A DNA stretch of 64,000 nt from UBA2287 sp964479665 (GCA_964479665.1 CAYZNN010000001.1:124001-188000), one strand, 5' to 3'; shown: positions 53,718 through 62,887, counted from the stretch's first letter. Made by a program: numbers and translations. The notes: a model not told the origin generated them from the sequence alone.

Positions 53718-55661
53718 ATGGAACAGGTCGCTCAAAATAGTAGCTCCAGTTCTCTTCTGGCAAAGGTGCTGGGGGTCGATGAGTCGAATGCCAAGCTAGT
53801 TGAAGGGCAAATTTTGCAGCTGAAGCGGCAAAAACTAAACAAACCCTCAATCCTTATTGGTATTACCACATCTTCCATTGCTGCTGGCGCTCTAGAAACC
53901 AAAGAGGCCATTCAGAATTACAAAGCAGAACGAGAACTCGATATCGATTTTATAGAAATTGGCAGCAATGGCCTATGCTCATTCGAACCCATTGTTGAGG
54001 TTCAGATTCCGGGTAAATCGCGGGTGGCATTTCGGCATGTTAAGCCCGGCAATGTTTCATTTCTGCTCGACGGCATTCTGAACAATTTTCTGCCTGCCGA
54101 TAATGCCATTGGTCAGTATAGAAATTCCCTACACCAGCCATGGACCGGCGTTCCGTTTCTCGATGAAATTTCATTTTTTAAAGGACAAAAGCGCGAAATT
54201 CTTGAGCTGTCGGGACAGATTTGCCCTACCAGCATTGAGGAGTATATGGCCCATGGCGGCTACAGCGCTTTTTATAATGCGATTAACCGACTAACCCTCG
54301 AACAGGTTTGCGATACCATTGATCTGAGCGGATTAAGGGGTCGGGGAGGTGGTGGCTTCCCAACGGGAACCAAATGGAAAATGGCTCTGGCCGAAACGGC
54401 CAATCAGAAATACTTTGTTTGCAATGCCGATGAGAGCGACCCCGGAGCTTTTATGCATAGAATGCTTATGGAGAGTTTGCCCCACCTTGTTGTGGAGGGT
54501 ATTGCCATTTCGGCCTATGCTATTGGAGCAAGCAAAGCCTTTTTATATACCCGTAACCGCTACGCATTAACCGTTGAAAGGCTCGAAACAGCTATTAAGC
54601 AAGCCTACAGTGCTGGTTTACTGGGGTATAACATTTTCGATAGCGGTTTTAGCCTCGATATTTCGTTGAGAAAGGGGCCAGGAGCCTACGTATGTGGCGA
54701 AGAAACTGCACTAATAAAAAGCCTCGAAGGGAAAAGGGGTATGCCCACCATTAAACCACCTTTTCCAACCCAAAGCGGCTTGTTCGGGAAGCCCACGGTT
54801 ATAAATAATGTAGAAACGGTTGCCAACGTTCCGTTAATTCTTAGCAAAGGCGCCGAACGCTTCGCAACTATTGGTACCGAAAAATCTAAGGGCACCAAGC
54901 TCTTTTCGGTTTCGGGGAAGGTGAATATAACCTGCCTAGTTGAAGTGCCCTTGGGTACCAGCATTTCGAGTATTGTTGAATTGGCGCAAGGCGTTCAGCA
55001 GGGCCGAAAGTTGAAAGCAGTACAAATGGGTGGCCCATCGGGAGGTTGTGCCGTATTGGATAAAATGAGCACACCCATCGATTTCGAAACCCTGAAGGCC
55101 GAAGGCCTTGCCATGGGTTCGGGGGGCATTACGGTTCTCGACGATACGGTATGCATGATCGATTTGGTGAAGTACTTCATGAACTTTGTGAAGCACGAAA
55201 GTTGCGGAAAGTGCATTCCCTGCCGTGAGGGTTCCCGCCGAATGCTCGAGATTCTCGATGGAATAACTCGCAGGCCTATGACCGATGAGGGACATAATAC
55301 TCTGGAGCGCTTTAAGGGGGTAATTCACCTCGAAAGTTTGGCCGAGGTAATGCGCGACACTTCCCTTTGCGGGTTGGGACAAACCGCTCCCAATCCGGTG
55401 CTTAGCACCCTTATGGCTTTTAGGAGCGAATTTGAAGAGCATATTTTCGACCGTAAGTGCTCAGCCAGCGTTTGCAGAAACCTCAGAACTTTTTATATCG
55501 ATATTGAAAAGTGCACCGGCTGTTCGGCCTGCGCTAAAAAATGCCCAACCAATGCAATTATTGGAACTCCGCGTTCGCCATACTTTGTGGTTGAGGATAA
55601 GTGCATTGGTTGCGGAGTATGTGAAACCACCTGCAAGTTTGGGGCTGTATTTTTCAAATAG
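53718..55661 (+). CDS. hydB: Bifurcating [FeFe] hydrogenase beta subunit (NuoF-like, flavin)
   Basis: 647 residues. NADH/FMN-binding NuoF core (about 130-480; LRGRGGGGFPTGTKW, CNADESDPGAFMHR, GPGAYVCGEETALI), SLBB and [4Fe-4S] C-cluster (ESCGKCIPCREGSRR near 500), and a C-terminal pair of ferredoxin motifs (CTGCSACAKKCP and CIGCGVCETTC, about 605-642). The N-terminal thioredoxin-like domain (about 45-115) is degenerate: where CxxxxC is expected it reads GITTSSI, and GCxGxC is GSNGLC, so only Cys87 of four ligands remains. Subunit that binds NAD(H) and is central to bifurcation. Confidence 0.93.
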   Translation: MEQVAQNSSSSSLLAKVLGVDESNAKLVEGQILQLKRQKLNKPSILIGITTSSIAAGALETKEAIQNYKAERELDIDFIEIGSNGLCSFEPIVEVQIPGKSRVAFRHVKPGNVSFLLDGILNNFLPADNAIGQYRNSLHQPWTGVPFLDEISFFKGQKREILELSGQICPTSIEEYMAHGGYSAFYNAINRLTLEQVCDTIDLSGLRGRGGGGFPTGTKWKMALAETANQKYFVCNADESDPGAFMHRMLMESLPHLVVEGIAISAYAIGASKAFLYTRNRYALTVERLETAIKQAYSAGLLGYNIFDSGFSLDISLRKGPGAYVCGEETALIKSLEGKRGMPTIKPPFPTQSGLFGKPTVINNVETVANVPLILSKGAERFATIGTEKSKGTKLFSVSGKVNITCLVEVPLGTSISSIVELAQGVQQGRKLKAVQMGGPSGGCAVLDKMSTPIDFETLKAEGLAMGSGGITVLDDTVCMIDLVKYFMNFVKHESCGKCIPCREGSRRMLEILDGITRRPMTDEGHNTLERFKGVIHLESLAEVMRDTSLCGLGQTAPNPVLSTLMAFRSEFEEHIFDRKCSASVCRNLRTFYIDIEKCTGCSACAKKCPTNAIIGTPRSPYFVVEDKCIGCGVCETTCKFGAVFFK

Positions 55662-55676
55662 ACAAACCGAAGGACT

Positions 55677-57401
55677 ATGACATTCATCATAGAGGTTAAT
55701 GGTAAAAATATTCAGGTTCGCAGGGGCGATACCATTCTGGCTTCGCTTTATAAGAATGGAATAAAAGTACCCACCCTTTGCAGCATGAAGGGGCTTGCCC
55801 CCACGGGCGCATGCCGTATTTGTGTGGTTGAAGTGGAGGGAAAACCCAATTTGGTTACTGCATGCTCAAACCAGGTTGAGGAGGGCATGCGAATTATTAC
55901 CCATTCGCCCCGTGTTGTGAAAGCCCGCAAAACCCTGCTCGAACTACTTTTAAGTAATCACCCCGACGATTGCCTTTACTGCGAGCGCAATGGCGACTGC
56001 GAACTGCAGAATTTGGCCGTCGATTTCAACATTCGTGAGCGTCGAATTTCGGGTCGCAAAATTAGGCATAAACTCGACCTTTCGAGCCCCGGAGTGGTTC
56101 GCAATCCGGCCAAGTGCATACTTTGCGGTCGCTGCATTAGGGTTTGCGACGAAATTCAATCGGTTTCAACCCTCGAGTTCATAAACCGTGGTGCCCGAAC
56201 GCTTGTGGGGGCTACCCTGAATCGCGATCTCAACTTTTCAACCTGCATTGCCTGTGGCCAATGCGTAATGGTTTGCCCAACGGGTGCGCTGCACGAGCGT
56301 ACCAATATCAACGAGGTACAGGATGCCCTCAACAACAAATCGTTAATGGCCATTGCGCAGTATGCCCCATCGGTTACCGTTTCACTGGCCGAGGAGTTTG
56401 GGCTGAAACCCGGAAAGGATGTAAACGGGTTAATAGTTTCGGCCCTGAGAAAAATGGGTTTCAAATTTGTTTTCGACACCTCGTTTGGAGCCGATTTGAC
56501 CATAATGGAAACAGCCCATGAGTTAAACCAAAGGCTTAACGAAGGGAATGGTTTCCCGGTACTTTCAAGTTGCTGTCCGGCATGGGTGCGTTTTGTGGAG
56601 CAATTTTACCCATCGTTGTTACCTAACCTATCCACCGTTAAATCGCCCCAGCAAATGATGGGAGCCGTAATTAAATCGGTATTTGCAGGGGAGCAGAAAC
56701 TGAACCCCGGAGCCATATTCTCAGTGGCAATAATGCCATGCTTAGCCAAGAAGAACGAAGCTCAGCGTGTTGAAATGACAACCCGTGGTCTCTCCGATGT
56801 GGATGCGGTGCTCTCTGCCCGCGAATTGGTTCGAATGATTAGGCTATACGGAATTGATATGGATAATATTGAACCGCAGCAAGCCGATTCGCCCTTTGGC
56901 GTTCGTAGTTCGGCAGCGAAAATGTTTGGCACATCGGGTGGTGCAACCGAAGGCATTCTGCGTACCCTTCATTATTTGCGAACTGGTAAAGATATTGCAT
57001 CGGCCAAAATACCCGAGTTGCGTTCGGTTTCGGGAATTAAGGAGGTAAAACTGAAAGTTGGTAAGGAGAATCTTAACGTAGTTTTAGCCAGCGGGCTAAC
57101 TGAAATTCACAAATTAATGACCAGCATACAGGAAGGGAAAAGTGTTGCCCACTTTGTTGAGGTAATGGCCTGCCCCGGAGGATGCGTAAATGGCGGAGGG
57201 CAACCCTTTGGAAGTACCGACAAGGATGTGAAGGCAAGAGCAAAGGCCCTCTACGAAATCGACGATTCCGAGTCGGTTAAGTTTGCCCATAGAAATTCGC
57301 AGCTACTCGATTTGTACCAAAACCACCTGCAAGCCCCCGGGAGCGATAAGGCAAAAAAGATACTTCACGTTAAATACAACAAGGGAAAATCCGTTGAGTA
57401 A
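55677..57401 (+). CDS. hydA: [FeFe] hydrogenase catalytic (alpha) subunit, bifurcating type
   Basis: 574 residues. [2Fe-2S] domain with Cys35/46/49/63, a His-ligated [4Fe-4S] cluster (His95, Cys99/102/108), two [4Fe-4S] motifs (KCILCGRCIRVC and TCIACGQCVMVC), and an intact H-cluster: L1 SSCCPAW (near 298), L2 MPCLAKKNEA (near 350), L3 EVMACPGGCVNGGGQP (near 500), including the proton-relay Cys of L1. The C-terminus lacks the extra [2Fe-2S] domain found in some HydA. With HydB and HydC it should make (or consume) H2 with NADH plus ferredoxin. The maturases HydE, HydF and HydG must be encoded elsewhere. hydA begins 15 bases after hydB. Confidence 0.95.
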   Translation: MTFIIEVNGKNIQVRRGDTILASLYKNGIKVPTLCSMKGLAPTGACRICVVEVEGKPNLVTACSNQVEEGMRIITHSPRVVKARKTLLELLLSNHPDDCLYCERNGDCELQNLAVDFNIRERRISGRKIRHKLDLSSPGVVRNPAKCILCGRCIRVCDEIQSVSTLEFINRGARTLVGATLNRDLNFSTCIACGQCVMVCPTGALHERTNINEVQDALNNKSLMAIAQYAPSVTVSLAEEFGLKPGKDVNGLIVSALRKMGFKFVFDTSFGADLTIMETAHELNQRLNEGNGFPVLSSCCPAWVRFVEQFYPSLLPNLSTVKSPQQMMGAVIKSVFAGEQKLNPGAIFSVAIMPCLAKKNEAQRVEMTTRGLSDVDAVLSARELVRMIRLYGIDMDNIEPQQADSPFGVRSSAAKMFGTSGGATEGILRTLHYLRTGKDIASAKIPELRSVSGIKEVKLKVGKENLNVVLASGLTEIHKLMTSIQEGKSVAHFVEVMACPGGCVNGGGQPFGSTDKDVKARAKALYEIDDSESVKFAHRNSQLLDLYQNHLQAPGSDKAKKILHVKYNKGKSVE

Positions 57402-57404
57402 CAG

Positions 57405-57413
57405 AAGGAGGGG
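57405..57413 (+). promoter_or_regulatory. Strong Shine-Dalgarno before the hydrogenase-kinase gene
   Basis: AAGGAGGGG lies 6 bases before the ATG at 57420. Such a strong site is unusual for this genome, where most genes lack one, and it favours ATG 57420 over an in-frame TTG at 57414 that would overlap it. Confidence 0.6.
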
Positions 57414-57419
57414 TTGAAA

Positions 57420-59420
57420 ATGGCATTGAAGGAGGAACATAAGCAGCTGGTTTATACCATAAAGGAACTCTGCAGGGTTTGCTACACCTGTGTGCGCGAA
57501 TGCCCTGCAAAGGCCATTAAAATTATGAATGGACAGGCTGAGGTAATTACCGAACGCTGCATTGGCTGTGGAAACTGCATAAAGGTTTGCAGTCAGGACG
57601 CCAAAGTTTTTCTAATTACACGTACCGAAGTAAAGGCCCTTTTGCAGTCGAAGGAACGGGTGGCAGCCATTGTAGCGCCCAGTTTCCCGGCCGAATTTTC
57701 GGAAATTACCGATTACCATCGGTTTGTGGGAATGATGCGGGCCATTGGTTTCGATTATGTATTTGAAGTGGGTTTTGGCGCCGACCTGGTAGCTAACGAG
57801 TACAAGAAGCTGCTTGAAAGCCGCGACAACAGAGGATATATTTCGTCGGATTGCCCATCGATTGTGAACTACATACGTTTTTACCACCCCGATTTGGTGA
57901 AAAACCTGGCGCCCATTGTATCGCCCATGGTGGCCATGAGCCGCGTGGTAAAAAAGTTGCTAGGCACCGATGTGAAAATTGTGTTTGTGGGACCCTGCAT
58001 TGCCAAAAAGGACGAATCGCCCGAGGTCGATTTTGGCCTTACCTTCAGGGAACTCCGCGCCATGTTCGAAAACTCGGGGCATACCCCCGATACGGTTCAA
58101 CCCTCGGATTTCGATTCGCCAAAGGCCGGAAAGGGTGCCGTATTCCCCATTAGCCGTGGGCTAATTCAAACCGTTAATATTTGCGACGACCTGCTCGAAG
58201 GGAACGTAATTGTGGCCGAAGGCCGCATAGGTTTTCAGGAAGCCATAAAGGAGTTCGAAGAGGGCAATTTGAAGAATCAGAATTTGGAATTGCTCTGCTG
58301 CAAAGGCTGCATTTCGGGTCCGGGTATGAGTTCGGGCGGGCGCCGTTTCGAGAAGCAAACCTACATTTCGTCGTATGTACTGAGCAGAATGAGGGACGAA
58401 AACCATACCGATTGGCATAGGAACTTCGAAGATTTTAAAAATATTGATCTTACGCAATCCTTCGAGCCGTCGGACAAGCGCAAACTCAAACCCAAAGAGG
58501 ATGAGGTGGCCCGAGTACTCGCTTCCATGGGGAAAATTACCAACCGCGACCACCTGAATTGCGGTGCCTGTGGTTACGATACCTGCTACGAGCATGCAGT
58601 GGCCATTGTTGAGGGTTTGGCCGAAGTGGAAATGTGCCTTCCCTATACCATAGAGGAACTGCACGACTCCATTAAAGATTTGGCCATTTCCAACGAGCAG
58701 TTGGCCAAGGTACAACAGGCATTAAAGCATTCTGAGAAGTTGGCGCATATGGGGCAACTTTCGGCGGGCATTGCCCACGAACTCAACAATCCTCTGGGCG
58801 TTGTGCTCATGTATAGCAATATTCTGCTCGATGAGTGCAAATCCGACGATCCCATAAAGCAGGATATTGAGCTAATAGCTTCGCAGGCAGAGCGCTGCAA
58901 GAAGATTGTGAGTGGACTGCTCAATTTTGCCCGCAAAAACCAGGTTCGGGTCGAGGAAATTGATATGCAGAAGTTGGCTGAGGATAGCATTTCATCGGTG
59001 GTGGTGCCTAAAAACATTACAACATCAGTTGTATGCAGGGTTGCTAACCGAATGGCCGTGCTCGACTACGAGCAAATGATGCAGGTTTTAACCAACTTAA
59101 ATAAGAATGCCATTGAAGCCATGCCCAACGGGGGAACCCTAACTGTGGAGGTGGACGAGGTGAATGCAGAAATAGTTTTTGCCGTTAAGGATACGGGTAT
59201 TGGAATTCCAGAGGAACATATGGACAAACTGTACACGCCCTTCTTTACCACCAAGGGTATTGGCAAGGGAACCGGCTTGGGTTTGGCAACAACCTACGGA
59301 ATTGTTAAAATGCACAAGGGGCGCATTGAGGTTGAGTCGAATACCGACAAGACCAAGGGGCCTACGGGTACCAATATTCGCATTATAATTCCCCGGAATG
59401 TTGAAAAGGTTGAAGAGTAG
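57420..59420 (+). CDS. Sensory [FeFe]-hydrogenase-like protein fused to a histidine kinase
   Basis: 666 residues from ATG 57420. Ferredoxin motifs (Cys18/21/24/28 and 47/50/53/57), hydrogenase-like domain with L1 SSDCP (near 142; relay Cys replaced by Asp), L2 VGPCIAKKDE (near 190) and L3 LCCKGCISGPG (near 295, allowing CxxxC), an extra CGACGYDTCYEHA iron-sulfur motif (near 385), then a HisKA domain with phospho-acceptor His in SAGIAHELNNPLG (about 450) and an HATPase domain with NLNKNAIEAMP, KDTGIGIPEE and GKGTGLGLATTYG. One polypeptide therefore joins a probable H2/redox sensor to kinase output. Follows hydA by 18 bases and precedes the receiver genes. Confidence 0.88.
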   Translation: MALKEEHKQLVYTIKELCRVCYTCVRECPAKAIKIMNGQAEVITERCIGCGNCIKVCSQDAKVFLITRTEVKALLQSKERVAAIVAPSFPAEFSEITDYHRFVGMMRAIGFDYVFEVGFGADLVANEYKKLLESRDNRGYISSDCPSIVNYIRFYHPDLVKNLAPIVSPMVAMSRVVKKLLGTDVKIVFVGPCIAKKDESPEVDFGLTFRELRAMFENSGHTPDTVQPSDFDSPKAGKGAVFPISRGLIQTVNICDDLLEGNVIVAEGRIGFQEAIKEFEEGNLKNQNLELLCCKGCISGPGMSSGGRRFEKQTYISSYVLSRMRDENHTDWHRNFEDFKNIDLTQSFEPSDKRKLKPKEDEVARVLASMGKITNRDHLNCGACGYDTCYEHAVAIVEGLAEVEMCLPYTIEELHDSIKDLAISNEQLAKVQQALKHSEKLAHMGQLSAGIAHELNNPLGVVLMYSNILLDECKSDDPIKQDIELIASQAERCKKIVSGLLNFARKNQVRVEEIDMQKLAEDSISSVVVPKNITTSVVCRVANRMAVLDYEQMMQVLTNLNKNAIEAMPNGGTLTVEVDEVNAEIVFAVKDTGIGIPEEHMDKLYTPFFTTKGIGKGTGLGLATTYGIVKMHKGRIEVESNTDKTKGPTGTNIRIIIPRNVEKVEE

Positions 59421-59456
59421 ATGTATTGAAAATATGAATTAAGAATAGAAATAGTC

Positions 59457-59849
59457 ATGAAAAATCAGAGAACCATACTGCTGGTCGACGACGACTCCGA
59501 TTACCTGTTTCAAATGAAGTTTCAGCTGGAACGATTTGGCTACAAGGTTGTAAGTGCCGACGGGCAGAAGGAGGCTGAGCAGCTGATGCAAACCCTTAAG
59601 CCCGACTTGGCCATCATCGACCTGATGATGGAGAACGAGGATAGCGGGTTCATTCTTTGCTACAAAATGAAGCGGTTGTACCCCGAAGTGCCCATTATTT
59701 TGGCCACGGCCGTATCGGCCGAAACGGGCCTGTCGTTCGGAATCAGTTCCGAGGAGGAGCGTAAGTGGATTCGTGCCGACTTGTACCTCGAGAAGGGCAT
59801 TCGCCCCGAGCAACTGCAAAAAGAAATTGCCAAACTTTTAAAGCTGTAG
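59457..59849 (+). CDS. Single-domain response regulator
   Basis: 130 residues, one receiver domain: acidic pocket LLVDDDSDYL, phospho-acceptor Asp in AIIDLMMENED (near 55), the Thr/Ser in ILATAVSAE (near 84) and the Lys in LYLEKGIR (near 113). It has an insertion between beta4 and beta5 (ETGLSFGISSEEERKWIRAD) compared with CheY. No output domain. It lies 36 bases after the hydrogenase-kinase gene and one base before the next, so it is the probable phosphate carrier between the two kinases. Confidence 0.9.
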   Translation: MKNQRTILLVDDDSDYLFQMKFQLERFGYKVVSADGQKEAEQLMQTLKPDLAIIDLMMENEDSGFILCYKMKRLYPEVPIILATAVSAETGLSFGISSEEERKWIRADLYLEKGIRPEQLQKEIAKLLKL

Positions 59850-59850
59850 C

Positions 59851-60999
59851 ATGGAAACGCTCGATATACTTGTTGTCGACGATGAACCTGGAATCCGGTC
59901 GGGAGTAGCGCGAATCCTTCGCAACTTCTCGGTTAGCTATCCCTTCATGGACGACGACATTCAATTCAACATAATAGAAGCCGCAACGGGCGAGGAGGCA
60001 CTCGATATTATAAACTCAACTCCACCTGCCATCATTCTGCTCGACAATAAGTTGCCGGGCATGCAGGGTGTGGAGGTACTGGAGTACATTAACAATAACC
60101 AGCTCGACATTCTGGTGGTTATGATCACCTCGTACGCCTCGTTGGAACTGGCTGTAAAAGCAACCAATATTGGCGCGTACGATTTTGTTCCCAAGCCCTT
60201 TACCCCGCAGGAGCTCAAATCGTCGATGGAGAATATTGCCAAGCACTATTTTCTGCGCCGTATGACCAAAAAGCTTCATAAGGAGGGCAAGCAGGTACGT
60301 TTCCAGTTCCTCACGGTGCTTTCGCACGAGTTGAAAGCGCCCCTGAATGCCATTGAGGGTTACCTACAAATTATGCAGGAGAAGCAGGCAGGCGACAGCA
60401 TTGGTAATTATACCGATATGATTGACCGTTCGCTTTCGCGAATTAAGGCCATGCGCACGCTAATTATGGACCTGCTCGACCTAACCCGAATTGAATCGGG
60501 TAAGAAGAAACGCGAAATTATGGAGCTGGATTTGGCACTTGTGGCAAAATCGGCACTCGACACCATGATGCCGCTGGCCGTGCAGCGCGATGTTGCGCTG
60601 GTTTTAGAGAATAACCTTACCGAACCCTTTTACGGCGATGCCGAAGAGATGGAGATTGTTTTCAATAACCTGGTATCCAATGCCGTTAAGTACAACAAGT
60701 GCGGTGGTAGGGTAATCTGCAAACTGTTTAATACACCCACCGAGCTGCATATGGCCATTTCCGATACCGGCTTTGGTATTGAGGCTGCCGATATTCCTAA
60801 ACTTTTCAGGGAGTTTTCGCGCATACAGTACTCCAGCACCAAGAGCGTTTCGGGAAGCGGTTTGGGCCTTAGTATTGTAAAGCGAATTGTGGATATGTAC
60901 AAGGGAACCATCGATGTTACCAGCGTACCCGGCGAGGGTTCAACCTTTACCGTACGGTTGCCGCTGCAGGTCAACCCCATTGATATTGCAGGAATTTAG
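59851..60999 (+). CDS. Receiver-histidine kinase hybrid
   Basis: 382 residues. N-terminal receiver (about 1-130; VVDDEPGIRSGV, ILLDNKLPGM with the phospho-Asp, MITSYAS, PKPFTPQEL), then HisKA (about 150-215; TVLSHELKAPLNAIEGYL, His near 157) and HATPase (about 260-375; NNLVSNAVKYN, DTGFGI, GSGLGLSIVKRIVDMYKG). There is no membrane helix, so it is cytoplasmic and takes its input via the receiver domain, the arrangement of a phosphorelay intermediate. No DNA-binding domain is found anywhere in this cluster, so the final output is not in the window. Confidence 0.92.
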   Translation: METLDILVVDDEPGIRSGVARILRNFSVSYPFMDDDIQFNIIEAATGEEALDIINSTPPAIILLDNKLPGMQGVEVLEYINNNQLDILVVMITSYASLELAVKATNIGAYDFVPKPFTPQELKSSMENIAKHYFLRRMTKKLHKEGKQVRFQFLTVLSHELKAPLNAIEGYLQIMQEKQAGDSIGNYTDMIDRSLSRIKAMRTLIMDLLDLTRIESGKKKREIMELDLALVAKSALDTMMPLAVQRDVALVLENNLTEPFYGDAEEMEIVFNNLVSNAVKYNKCGGRVICKLFNTPTELHMAISDTGFGIEAADIPKLFREFSRIQYSSTKSVSGSGLGLSIVKRIVDMYKGTIDVTSVPGEGSTFTVRLPLQVNPIDIAGI

Positions 61000-61014
61000 C
61001 CCACCAATTGCAGC

Positions 61015-61284
61015 ATGCAAACATGGTCGCTTAAAATAACGGGCAGGGTGCAGGGCGTAGGCTTCCGCTACTACGTGCTGCAGAAGGCTTTGGCACTCAA
61101 TATACGGGGTTTTGTGCAGAACCGCCCCGATGGCTCGGTTTATGTCGAGGCAGAAGCCGATACCGAAATATTGCTAACCTTTTACGAGCAGTGCCGGCAG
61201 GGGCCACCCCTCTCGGCGGTAAGGGAGATTGAAATTTCCCATTTACCCCCCAAGGGGTATAAGGTATTCGAAATCCGAAGGTAG
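61015..61284 (+). CDS. acyP: Acylphosphatase
   Basis: 89 residues. The phosphate-binding loop GRVQGVGFRYYVLQKA carries the catalytic Arg, and NRPDGSVYVEAE includes the catalytic Asn region; the end YKVFEIRR is typical. It hydrolyses acyl-phosphates such as carbamoyl phosphate. It begins 15 bases after the receiver-kinase and might be co-transcribed. In principle it could also act on acetyl-phosphate or aspartyl-phosphates, but a signalling role is only speculation. Confidence 0.93.
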   Translation: MQTWSLKITGRVQGVGFRYYVLQKALALNIRGFVQNRPDGSVYVEAEADTEILLTFYEQCRQGPPLSAVREIEISHLPPKGYKVFEIRR

Positions 61285-61314
61285 CGGGCAAGCGTAAATT
61301 TAAAAACAATAAAT

Positions 61315-61698
61315 ATGAGCAAAGAAAAAATTGTAAACCATTTGCAAAAATTCGGCTATACGTTTAGTGAGAGCGGTAATACCGTTGTGGTGGAGCTCGA
61401 TTTTTCGCTTCAAATAATTATCGACCTGAATGAACCCGACAGAATAAGGATAAATGACAGGCTTAAAACATGGAATTTTTTATCGTGGCCCTTTTCAATG
61501 AGCATTAAAAAGAGTATGATTATGAATTTTATTGCTTTTGTTTTTTGCACATTAATATTTCTGAATTTGGCAAAAACATACGATCCATTGCTGCAATTAG
61601 TTTATATGGCCTGTATTTTCTGGAGTTTGTACTGGCAAATGTACTACCTATTGAAAGCCGAAAGTTTTAAACGGCAATTGATCGATTTATTGAGGTAA
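61315..61698 (+). CDS. Small membrane protein of unknown function
   Basis: 127 residues. A hydrophilic N-terminal half (IVNHLQKFGYTFSESGNT, about 1-60) followed by two hydrophobic helices (about 68-88 and 92-112) and a short basic tail. No family recognised. It starts 30 bases after acyP on the same strand. Confidence 0.7.
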   Translation: MSKEKIVNHLQKFGYTFSESGNTVVVELDFSLQIIIDLNEPDRIRINDRLKTWNFLSWPFSMSIKKSMIMNFIAFVFCTLIFLNLAKTYDPLLQLVYMACIFWSLYWQMYYLLKAESFKRQLIDLLR

Positions 61699-61829
61699 AT
61701 TGGCATTAAGCCATTAATATGGCCTCAGGAAGCTGGGTGCAAGTAGATAGGAAATGTGCAATAATTTTTCCGATACAAAGTCCGCTGAACCTATAGCCCC
61801 GAAGCAAATATTTTGTAGCATAGTTTAGA

Positions 61830-62696
61830 ATGAAAAGAGTTTTAGTAACCGGAGCAACAGGCAATGTTGGGTTAGAGGTTATACGCTACCTGGTTGAGTT
61901 GGAAACCCATACCCGTGTTGTTGCAGGCGTGCGAAACGTAGCAAAAGCTAAAAATACCATAGGATTTGATAAAGTAGAATTTGTTGAATTCGACTTTGAG
62001 AACCCCGAAACATTCCAGACCGCCTTAATCGGAATAGAGTGCGTATTTTTGCTTCGGCCGCCCCATATTTCCGATGTTGAAAGGTATTTTATGCCACTTA
62101 TGGAGAGCATGAAACGGTGCCAGATAGCCGAGGTCGTGTTTCTTTCGGTGCAGGGGGCCGAAAAGAGCAGCATAATACCACACAGCAAAATTGAAAAGCT
62201 GATTGAAGCCTACCAATTCAGCTACATTTTTATTCGCCCCAGCTATTTTATGCAGAACCTAACAACCACACTGCTGTCCGATCTTAAGGAAACCCGACAG
62301 ATTATACTACCCGCAGGAAAGGGGCTGTTTAACTGGGTGGATATTAATAATATTGCCGAAGCGTGCGCATTGGTTATCGATAAATTTTCCGATTATAGGA
62401 ACCAAGCCATAGAAGTAACCGGATACGAAAACGAGAACTTTTGTACCGTAGCAACTTTAATGAACCAGGTGCTAGCAAACCCTGTAAAGTATGTAAGTGT
62501 GAACCCGTTTAGATTTTACCGTATAAAGAGGCAGCAAGGCATGCCCACGAAGCAAATTATAGTTATGCTACTGCTGCACTTTTTGCCTAGGCTACAGAAG
62601 GCACCAAAAATTTCAAATTTTTACCAAAATTTAACGGGTAAAAAACCCACCACACTAAAAGAGTTTATAGTCAGGGAGACCGCTCGGTTCAGTTAA
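61830..62696 (+). CDS. NmrA-like NAD(P)-binding oxidoreductase
   Basis: 288 residues of the atypical short-chain dehydrogenase family. The dinucleotide-binding motif VTGATGNVGLEVIRYL is at residues 6-21, followed by the acidic/basic boundary VVAGVRNVAKAK and the HSKIEKLIEAYQFSYIFIRPSYFMQN segment seen in QOR2/NmrA proteins (shown here as YIFIRPSYFMQN). The canonical YxxxK active site is absent, as is usual in this family. It could be a quinone reductase or a redox sensor. Apparently transcribed alone. Confidence 0.85.
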   Translation: MKRVLVTGATGNVGLEVIRYLVELETHTRVVAGVRNVAKAKNTIGFDKVEFVEFDFENPETFQTALIGIECVFLLRPPHISDVERYFMPLMESMKRCQIAEVVFLSVQGAEKSSIIPHSKIEKLIEAYQFSYIFIRPSYFMQNLTTTLLSDLKETRQIILPAGKGLFNWVDINNIAEACALVIDKFSDYRNQAIEVTGYENENFCTVATLMNQVLANPVKYVSVNPFRFYRIKRQQGMPTKQIIVMLLLHFLPRLQKAPKISNFYQNLTGKKPTTLKEFIVRETARFS

Positions 62697-62887
62697 CCCC
62701 ATAATTTGGCACACCCTACCAAAACTACCAAGATTCTGATTAATAAAATTATACCCCTAAACCCTTGCGGTTTAACCAGAAAGGTTTCAATTGCATATGT
62801 GATTTTTGCATGAGAGAGATATACATTTATACGAGTGTCCGTAATTACAACTAATTTGTTGTTTTTGGGCCATCAAACCCAATATAT

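Noticed and set aside
62829..62850. Left terminal inverted repeat of the IS1595 element (GAGTGTCCGTAATTAC)
   Set aside because: No complementary copy is visible on the right side before 64000, so IS ends are not called.
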